This document shows positions 33,459-39,012 of a stretch of DNA of 39,012 nt, piece by piece. Positions within the stretch are counted from its first letter, which is position 1. Each line of letters opens with the position of its first letter. A program made the translations under genes and the position numbers. Under the pieces are notes generated by a model. That model was not told the origin of the DNA and ran no database searches. It saw only the letters and a list, made by a program, of their open reading frames with translations. Source of the stretch: Gammaproteobacteria bacterium (GTDB lineage: Bacteria; Pseudomonadota; Gammaproteobacteria; Steroidobacterales; GCA-2729495); contig VGVH01000023.1 in the NCBI GenBank assembly GCA_016874095.1, positions 1 to 39,012 of the forward strand. Direction: 5' to 3'.

Positions 33459-34877
33459 ATGCACGATTTCCGTTCCCTCGCCAAGGCTCTGGAGGCCCGT
33501 GGTGAACTCCTGCGCATATCGCGACCGGTCGACAGCCGGCACGAGTTGGCCGCGGTGATGGCTCGCCTGGAAGGCGACGGGAAGGCGTTCCTGTTCGAGA
33601 ACGTGAAAGGATCGAAGTACCCGCTGGCCGGTGGCCTCTTCAACCGCACGGAACGATTCGGTCTGGCCCTCGGACGACCCCCCGGATCCCCCTACACCCA
33701 CGCAGACCTCGACCGCCACATCGAGCAGGCCAAAGCCAATCCCGTGCTGCCCCGCATGGTCAGCGACGCGCCATCGAAGGCGGTTGTGCTCACCGGCAGC
33801 GAGATCCGGTTGCAGGATCTGCCAGTACCGACCTTCTTCGAGCTGGACACCGGCGCCTTCATTACGGCGGCCATCGGCATTGCGCGGAATCCGCGGACCG
33901 GAGCGCTGAACGCGGGCTTCTACCGCACACTGATCCTCGGCGACGATATCTTCGCCATCAACGCGAGTTCCCTGTCCGACCTTCGCCGCTTCTACCAGCA
34001 TGCGGAGCAGAACGGCGAGGAGATGTCGATTGCCCTTGCGATCGGGGTCGAGCCCTCACTGCTGTTCGCCGCGGCGTGCAAACTGCCCCCGACGGTTTCC
34101 GAATTCGACATCGCCGGCGGTATCAAGGGCGCGCCGATCGAAATGGTCAAGGCTGAAACCAGCGACCTGCCGGTACCAGCGAATGCCGAGTTCATCATTG
34201 AAGGCAAGGTGGACTTTTCGCGTCGCGTCAACAACGTGCTGGGCGAGTATGCGGGCCAGTACGGACCGGAAAGCGCTCCGGTGACCCGGGTGGTTGCCAT
34301 CACCCACCGGCGCGACCCCATTTTCTACTCGATCATGGCCGGCAAGAACCCCGAGCACAATACGATCGGCAACATTGCGACCTACGGCATCCAGCGGGAT
34401 CTTTCGGCAAAGCTGCTGCAACTGTCGCCTGCCATCCGCAAGATCAAGATCTTCACGGAGCCGAAGCTCGGGCCCATGGTCCACATCGTCATGGCCATCG
34501 CCAAGACCGACGACGAGCAACCGAAACAGCTGATTCGCCAGGCATTCGCAGCTCCGGGCAGCATCTTCCCGGTAAGCCGCATCGCGCGGCGCATCGTGAT
34601 CGTCGACGAGGACATCGACATCGAGAGCCTCGAAGATGTCGAGTGGGCGATCTGGACGCGCGTCGCCGACGCCTCGAAAGTCATCGTGATTCCCGGGATG
34701 CAGAGCTGGGAGCTGGATCGCGCCTCGAGCGAAAAGCGCGGCTCGATGCGACTCGGCATAGATGCGACGATGGATATGGCCGACCGAGCGGCCCTGGTCC
34801 GCCCGCGGATACCTGGATTCGACAACCTGCGGCTCGAAGACTATGTCGGCAAGCCGCCCGGGCGCAGCGTGGCCTGA
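33459..34877 (+). CDS. UbiD family decarboxylase (second copy) with altered catalytic Glu
   Basis: The 472-residue protein is a UbiD by overall layout: MHDFRSLAKALEARGELLRI, AFLFENVKGSKYPLAGG, AGFYRTLILG, EFIIEGKVDF and IVIVDEDIDIESLEDVEWAIWTR near the end. At the catalytic site the first copy has E-G-P-Y-G-E; here the stretch is NNVLGEYAG, so E263 is kept but the upstream glutamate is N258. It may bind prenyl-FMN with changed chemistry. The nitrilase-like gene follows after 19 bases with a good GGAGG site, so the two form an operon. It is clearly a different subfamily from the first copy, not a recent duplicate. Confidence 0.9.
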   Translation: MHDFRSLAKALEARGELLRISRPVDSRHELAAVMARLEGDGKAFLFENVKGSKYPLAGGLFNRTERFGLALGRPPGSPYTHADLDRHIEQAKANPVLPRMVSDAPSKAVVLTGSEIRLQDLPVPTFFELDTGAFITAAIGIARNPRTGALNAGFYRTLILGDDIFAINASSLSDLRRFYQHAEQNGEEMSIALAIGVEPSLLFAAACKLPPTVSEFDIAGGIKGAPIEMVKAETSDLPVPANAEFIIEGKVDFSRRVNNVLGEYAGQYGPESAPVTRVVAITHRRDPIFYSIMAGKNPEHNTIGNIATYGIQRDLSAKLLQLSPAIRKIKIFTEPKLGPMVHIVMAIAKTDDEQPKQLIRQAFAAPGSIFPVSRIARRIVIVDEDIDIESLEDVEWAIWTRVADASKVIVIPGMQSWELDRASSEKRGSMRLGIDATMDMADRAALVRPRIPGFDNLRLEDYVGKPPGRSVA

Positions 34878-34896
34878 TCCCTCCTGGAGGCGAAGC

Positions 34897-35940
34897 ATGA
34901 TCGATCCCTACATTGCAGTCGCGCTGCAAACCACCGTGCGGCATGTGACGAAACGCCAGGAAGTCGAAAAGAACCTGACGCATATCGGCAACATGATCGA
35001 CCTGGTGTGCCACATCTGCTCGCTCGAACTGCCCGTCCGACTGATCGCACTTGGCGAGGGCTGCATCCAGGGATTCGCCGACGAGATCCTGCACCTGTCG
35101 TCCGCCGAGTACACGGTGACGATGGCAGCGGATATTCCGGGTTGGGAGACCGAGTTCCTGGGCGAGCGGGCACGCAGGCATGGCGTGTTCATCCTAGCCC
35201 AGCTGAAGGAGAAACTTCCGCAGTACCCGGACCGCTTCTTCAACACGGTTTTTCTGGTCGATCCTACCGGCAAGGTCGTATACAAGCACCGCAAGAACGT
35301 CGTCCTCTTCGTCGAGCACTCGACCACGCCGCATGACGTTCTCGACCAGTGGCTGCGTGAGCAAGGCGACACGCTGGACGCGTTCTTCCCGGTTGCCCGC
35401 ACGGAGATCGGCAACATCGGCGGCAGTGTCGGCGTCGAAGGCGCATTCCCGGAGAGCTATCGGGGGTTCGCGCTGAACGGGGCTGAAATCCTCTACCGCG
35501 CGTCGTTGCCGGAACCCTGGGTGTCCCGTGAAATCTGGGACGTGCAGAACCGCGCGCGCGCCGCCGACAACACCGCCTACCTGCTGGCGCCGAATTGCGG
35601 CGCCCTGATCATGCCCGGCAATCCTCCGACCGTCGTTGGTGGCGCGCTGGGCGGACGCTCGATGATCGTGGGCTACAAGGGTGACCTGCTCGCGCAGAGC
35701 GCGGTCGTCGACGACGCCTACGTAGCAGCCGAAGTGAACATCGATGCCCTGCGTCACTACCGCGAGACGGCGCGTTTCCAGAACTGGATGCCGTACCTGC
35801 GGACGGAAATCTACCGCCGGATCTACGATCAGGGGATATGGCCCGCCAACCTTCCGGCGATGGACGATGCGGGGACCGAGAAGGTTTTCGACGAGTCCGT
35901 GGCGCGGCTGCAGGCCCGCGGCACGTTTACCCGGCGCTAG
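34897..35940 (+). CDS. Nitrilase/aliphatic amidase paralogue lacking the nucleophilic Cys
   Basis: The 347-residue protein has the nitrilase fold and aligns along its length with the convergent gene next door. E54 (ALGEGCIQG) and K133 (YKHRK) of the Glu-Lys-Cys triad are present. The third position, which is Cys in the neighbour (LICAEGSFPE), is G179 here (SVGVEGAFPE), so it should not be able to form the thioimidate or acyl-enzyme intermediate. It is probably a pseudoenzyme, perhaps a subunit that pairs with the active paralogue or binds ligand. A GGAGG site precedes the ATG, 19 bases after the second UbiD. Confidence 0.88.
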   Translation: MIDPYIAVALQTTVRHVTKRQEVEKNLTHIGNMIDLVCHICSLELPVRLIALGEGCIQGFADEILHLSSAEYTVTMAADIPGWETEFLGERARRHGVFILAQLKEKLPQYPDRFFNTVFLVDPTGKVVYKHRKNVVLFVEHSTTPHDVLDQWLREQGDTLDAFFPVARTEIGNIGGSVGVEGAFPESYRGFALNGAEILYRASLPEPWVSREIWDVQNRARAADNTAYLLAPNCGALIMPGNPPTVVGGALGGRSMIVGYKGDLLAQSAVVDDAYVAAEVNIDALRHYRETARFQNWMPYLRTEIYRRIYDQGIWPANLPAMDDAGTEKVFDESVARLQARGTFTRR

Positions 35941-35945
35941 CCCCT

Positions 35946-37091
35946 CTATTTCCGGCCAACGCGGGCCGCAGCGGCAATTCGCTCCCTGACTTCCGCCTTT
36001 ACTTCGTAAGGTGCCCAGTCGCCCGGCGGGGTATACACGCCCCAGTCGACCATCTTGTTGATCTGGTGCTTCACCAGTTCCAGCTGATCAGCCTCGGTGA
36101 GCGGAGGCTCGTTCACGCAGAGATTCCGCGGGTAGATCCCGCCCCGCGCCATGGCGGCATCGTAAATCGTCTTGTACTCCTCGATACGCAAGTCCTTTGC
36201 CAGGTTCTGCCACTGTGCGCGTACGCGGAAGTCACGCAGGCCGTCGATATCGAGCACGGCCGACACCAGCGTCTCACCACCACCGAGGTACTCTGAGACG
36301 ATGTTGCCGCGGTAATCGATGATCTGGCTCTTGCCGCACGACATCTGGTGGACACCGCCCGGGAAGAAAATGCCTCCGATGTTCGGTGCCAGCACGTAGC
36401 AGGTGTTGAACACGGCATGGGAGCGGTTCTGTATCTCTGCGATGCCGTTGCCCATCCATGGCTCGGGATACTGTGTTCGCCAGATGATTTCCGCGCCGTT
36501 CATCGCGAGGCCGCGCGCTGCCTCCGGGAAACTGCCCTCAGCACAGATCAGCGTGCCGATATTGCCGATCTCCGTGCGCGCAACAGGAAAGACGGCCTGG
36601 AAGAGCTTGACCGGATCGTCGCCGTACTTCCGCAGGTAGACATCCCAGATGTCGCTCGGCGCGACGTTCGGCTCCCGCTGGTAGAACGCGGTCTTGTAGT
36701 GCTTGTGTACGACCTTGCCGCTCGGATCGATGACGAACGCGATGTTGAACACCCGGTCTTCCATGAGCTCGGGATCCTTGGCGACCATCTGCGCAATGAT
36801 GTGCACGCCGAGTTCCTTGGCGAGCGCACCGAGCGCTTCGGTCTCGCGACCAGGGATCTCCGGCGCCACCTCCCGCGCGATGCGGATGTGGTCGGGCCCG
36901 CCGCCAAGGCACCAGCCGCCGATTCCTCCCTCGGAAATCGCAATCAGCTTGACAGGCAGATCGAGACTGCAGTTCCAAACGGCATAGCGAATGCTCATCG
37001 CCAGGTTGTCGATGTCCCGCATGTAGTCGTCGCGGGTGGTCGCCATGTGGGAGATGTTCTGGATGCCGACGGCGGTGTACTGCATACGCAT
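35946..37091 (-). CDS. Nitrilase superfamily C-N hydrolase (aliphatic amidase-like)
   Basis: The 381-residue enzyme has the full triad: E54 (AISEGGIGG), K133 (KHYK) and C183 (LICAEGSFPE). It should hydrolyse a nitrile or amide to acid and ammonia; the substrate is unknown. It is longer than its paralogue by a C-terminal arm (LTEADQLELVKHQINKMVDWG). The two genes meet tail to tail with 5 bases between them. Start may be the ATG at 37091 or 37085. A perfect TATAAT lies about 56 bases upstream, so it seems to have its own promoter. Confidence 0.92.
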   Translation of the reverse strand: MRMQYTAVGIQNISHMATTRDDYMRDIDNLAMSIRYAVWNCSLDLPVKLIAISEGGIGGWCLGGGPDHIRIAREVAPEIPGRETEALGALAKELGVHIIAQMVAKDPELMEDRVFNIAFVIDPSGKVVHKHYKTAFYQREPNVAPSDIWDVYLRKYGDDPVKLFQAVFPVARTEIGNIGTLICAEGSFPEAARGLAMNGAEIIWRTQYPEPWMGNGIAEIQNRSHAVFNTCYVLAPNIGGIFFPGGVHQMSCGKSQIIDYRGNIVSEYLGGGETLVSAVLDIDGLRDFRVRAQWQNLAKDLRIEEYKTIYDAAMARGGIYPRNLCVNEPPLTEADQLELVKHQINKMVDWGVYTPPGDWAPYEVKAEVRERIAAAARVGRK

Positions 37092-37146
37092 GGATAGTGG
37101 ACCGTGTGACTGAAAAACGTTCCGGCAGAGCGTGGTACGGCGCGCG

Positions 37147-37152
37147 ATTATA
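37147..37152 (-). promoter_or_regulatory. Probable -10 element of the nitrilase gene
   Basis: The minus strand reads a perfect TATAAT, with expected transcription start near 37141, about 50 bases before the nitrilase ATG. No good -35 box is seen at 16-18 bases, which suggests an activator or chance. Confidence 0.4.
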
Positions 37153-37265
37153 GGTCACGGCCTCCGAGACACGGGCGCGCGGGAGCCCTGCCGGGGTACT
37201 GGAACACTTCGCTGCAAAGCCCTGATTTGCCTTGCCAGTTTCTTGACTTTATCTGGCAGGCCGAA

Positions 37266-37285
37266 ATTCTGTTATTTCACAGAAT
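37266..37285. promoter_or_regulatory. Perfect inverted repeat, likely operator
   Basis: The arms attctgt (37266-37272) and acagaat (37279-37285) are exact reverse complements separated by 6 bases. This spacing and symmetry fits a dimeric helix-turn-helix regulator. It lies in the AT-rich part of the 331-base gap (37092-37422) between the divergent nitrilase and DUF6502 genes. It has no T run suited to a terminator. Confidence 0.5.
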
Positions 37286-37369
37286 ATTACGGCGAACTGC
37301 TCTACTAGTCCTGAAAGTTCTTGTGCTAAAAGGACTTCGTAACCCTCGGTTTTTATTTATGTAAACGGC

Positions 37370-37398
37370 TTGACGCGCAGGGCCCACGTCGCTATTTT
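37370..37398 (+). promoter_or_regulatory. Sigma-70-type promoter of the DUF6502 gene
   Basis: TTGACG (37370-37375) and TATTTT (37393-37398) stand 17 bases apart, the ideal spacing, with five and four consensus matches. The start point would be near 37405, leaving a leader of less than 20 bases before the ATG at 37423. No Shine-Dalgarno sequence is present in it. The rest of the 331-base gap holds the inverted repeat and no gene that I can see. Confidence 0.55.
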
Positions 37399-37422
37399 CC
37401 GTAATCAAGGCATTTATGTTTA

Positions 37423-38241
37423 ATGTCAGAAGCGGATCTGAAGCCCTCGATCGTAGCCGCCTATAAGCGGCTCCTGGGCCCACTGGTCCGGATCCTGATC
37501 CGAAACAGCGTCTCGTTCCCCGAATTCAGCGAGATCGCAAAGGAGGTTTTCGTCGAGGTCGCCACGAAAGACCTGACGGAAACCGACAAGAACAAAGCCG
37601 AGGGTCGGGTTGCGATCCTCACCGGCCTGACCCGAAGCGAGGTCAGTCGAGTACAGGAGGAAAGTCGCTCGCGGAAGGATTATGAGTCGCAGCTAAACCT
37701 TGTTCTGCGCGTACTTACTGGCTGGCATACAGATCCTGACTTCACTGGTCCCTATGGACTTCCGCTTGAGGTGCCATTTGAGTCTATCGACACGCGCAGC
37801 TTCTCAGAATTAATTCGACGCTACACCGACGCTACGCCCACTCGCGCTTTGCTGGACGAATTAATCAGACTTGAAGTAGTTAGCGAGAGTGCAAACGGCC
37901 GAATAAAGGTGCTAACGCGAACCTATTTCCCAAAGCGAGATTCGCCGGAAAGCCTTGATCGACTTGGTCGCGTGGTATGTGACTTCGTTGGAACGATCGA
38001 CTTCAATCGCGCCGAACCGGATACGGAGAAAAGATTGTTCGAGAGACGAGTTTCTGCGGACGCCGGGCTTCGAGAGAGTGATGTACCGCTTTTCCACGCG
38101 TATCTGCGGGAACGTGGACAGTTTTTGCTTGAGGAACTAGACGACTGGATTAGCAAGCGGACGCCACTCGAGGAACATGAGAAAGCGACTTCAGTTCAAA
38201 CGGGTGTCGGCGTTTACCACTACTTCGAATCAGATAATTAG
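37423..38241 (+). CDS. DUF6502 family protein
   Basis: The 272-residue protein begins like DUF6502 members: IVAAYKRLLGPLVRILIRNSVSFPEFSEIAKEVFVEVA, a helix-turn-helix-like region, followed by GRVAILTGLTRSEVSRVQ, which reads like a DNA-binding recognition helix. It ends VQTGVGVYHYFES. The role of the family is not established; a transcription regulator is a fair guess. The gene uses visibly more A and T at third positions than those to its left, a sign of different origin. A secreted DUF5666-like protein follows after 62 bases, and I recall these two families occurring side by side. Confidence 0.8.
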   Translation: MSEADLKPSIVAAYKRLLGPLVRILIRNSVSFPEFSEIAKEVFVEVATKDLTETDKNKAEGRVAILTGLTRSEVSRVQEESRSRKDYESQLNLVLRVLTGWHTDPDFTGPYGLPLEVPFESIDTRSFSELIRRYTDATPTRALLDELIRLEVVSESANGRIKVLTRTYFPKRDSPESLDRLGRVVCDFVGTIDFNRAEPDTEKRLFERRVSADAGLRESDVPLFHAYLRERGQFLLEELDDWISKRTPLEEHEKATSVQTGVGVYHYFESDN

Positions 38242-38303
38242 AACGCTCGCAGTCATAAGGTATTTAGAAGCCGATTGACTGCAGAAGAAAGATTGGGAAA
38301 GCC

Positions 38304-39012
38304 ATGTTTATAAACCAGATGTGCGGGTGGCGAAGCGCCGCGTTTGTAAGGTCTCTCGCCCTCCTTCTCGCATTGTCGGCTCCGCTGATTTCAGTTGCTG
38401 CAGCTCATGGCGCAAGCGCAACATCCTGGATTGACGATGCCAAGCTGATTGCGGCTGGTCCCGCGACTTTCGCCAGTGACGGTCAATCGATCACCATCTT
38501 GAATCAATCCATCGCCATTAGCCCAGCAACGACTTTCAGCAACGGCACACCTCTTGGGAATGGAGACTATCTCGCTATCATCGGTTTCGTTGGTGAGAGC
38601 GGCGCGGTGGCCACGCGGGTTCTGCGAGTCCAAGGTACATACGCAACCGGCAATTCATTGGTAGCAGCTAGCGGTCGCGTAACTTCCGTGACCAGCCTCG
38701 GCAACATCCGTATCGGAGAGACGAATGTTGACCTATCGAATACCTGGCCAAGCGACGGAGTACGTGTTGGAGACTTCCTGCAGGTGCTTGGGTTCGAGCA
38801 TGATGGATCCGTATTCGCCAGCAGCCTGAGAACCACGGCTAACAGTGCCAAGGGCATCTCCGGTTCCGGCGCCAAAGGCATCTCCGGCTCCGGCGCCAAA
38901 GGCATCTCCGGCTCCGGCGCCAAGGGCATCTCCGGCTCCGGCGCCAAGGGCATCTCCGGCTCCGGCGCCAAGGGCATCTCCGGCTCCGGCGCCAAGGGCA
39001 TCTCCGGTTCCG
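38304..39012 (+). CDS. Secreted DUF5666-like protein with C-terminal AKGISGSG repeats (partial)
   Basis: The frame opens at ATG 38304 and is still open at the window edge (236 codons). A signal peptide (MFINQMCGWRSAAFVRSLALLLALSAPLISVAAAHG in outline, hydrophobic core about residues 16-32, AAA before the cut) is followed by two beta-rich units of OB/DUF5666 style: ITILNQSIAISPATTF with NGDYLAIIGF, then SGRVTSVTSLGNIRIG with VGDFLQVLGF. From residue 182 comes an octapeptide repeat AKGISGSG. The body would sit in the periplasm or outside the cell. The role is unknown; the repeat could be a flexible or wall/surface-binding tail. Confidence 0.8.
   Translation, partial: MFINQMCGWRSAAFVRSLALLLALSAPLISVAAAHGASATSWIDDAKLIAAGPATFASDGQSITILNQSIAISPATTFSNGTPLGNGDYLAIIGFVGESGAVATRVLRVQGTYATGNSLVAASGRVTSVTSLGNIRIGETNVDLSNTWPSDGVRVGDFLQVLGFEHDGSVFASSLRTTANSAKGISGSGAKGISGSGAKGISGSGAKGISGSGAKGISGSGAKGISGSGAKGISGS
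38847..39012 (+). repeat. 24-bp in-frame tandem repeat coding AKGISGSG
   Basis: Six full 24-base units (38847, 38871, 38895, 38919, 38943, 38967) and 22 bases of a seventh (38991) run to the window end. Units differ only by silent changes (aag/aaa, ggt/ggc), so they are recent or kept uniform by recombination. The array may continue beyond the window; copy number is likely to vary between strains. Confidence 0.95.

Noticed and set aside
38847-39012. CRISPR-like array of short repeats
   Set aside because: The 24-bp units follow each other with no spacers, stay in frame and code a regular octapeptide at the end of a secreted protein.

Overview
The window looks like a chromosomal segment of a GC-rich gammaproteobacterium. 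The strongest taxonomic clue is the order uvrC, pgsA, tRNA-Gly(GCC), tRNA-Cys(GCA), tRNA-Leu(TAA), which matches the E. coli uvrC-pgsA-glyW-cysT-leuZ arrangement. A PEP-CTERM-like protein tail at the left edge and a catabolic gene island on the right suggest an environmental (marine or soil) lineage rather than an enteric one. The genus cannot be read from the sequence.

Region 1 (1-20.2 kb) is housekeeping. After the protein tail and its terminator come three tRNAs and a long minus-strand run: fumC, a NUDIX CoA pyrophosphatase, mazG, a DUF1289 protein, class II DAHP synthase, a family-5-like uracil-DNA glycosylase, uvrC, pgsA and the tRNAs. Divergent from fumC, the plus strand carries purB, a DUF7931-like protein, mnmA, acnA, a sirtuin and a TatD-type DNase. 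A minus-strand operon then carries thrA (aspartate kinase/homoserine dehydrogenase), thrC and a membrane-anchored NERD protein. No homoserine kinase gene is in this operon.

Region 2 (20.3-22.2 kb) holds an HNH-type protein with a PUA/EVE-like N-terminal part, in which the first HNH histidine is Tyr, followed by a P-loop NTPase.

Region 3 (22.2-37.1 kb) is an accessory island of catabolic-looking genes on both strands. It holds a family III CoA-transferase translationally coupled to a UbiD-type decarboxylase, and a CTP-dependent riboflavin kinase (DUF120) fused to a HAD phosphatase. Next come a protein resembling bilin reductases, an atypical SDR, a Rieske ferredoxin, a truncated ribonucleotide-reductase-like protein, an isochorismatase-family hydrolase abutting a classical SDR, and a membrane protein. 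The right part has a methyltransferase, a small coiled protein, an alpha/beta hydrolase, a second UbiD, and two convergent nitrilase paralogues, one of which lacks the nucleophilic cysteine. Flavin supply (riboflavin to FMN) beside prenyl-FMN-dependent decarboxylases, a Rieske electron carrier beside a possible reductase, and several C-N hydrolases suggest breakdown of a nitrogen-containing, possibly cyclic compound. This pathway is inferred only; the substrate is unknown.

Region 4 (37.1-39.0 kb) starts with an AT-richer promoter region holding a perfect inverted repeat. It is followed by a DUF6502 gene of lower GC and a secreted DUF5666-like protein ending in 24-bp tandem repeats (AKGISGSG) that run off the window.
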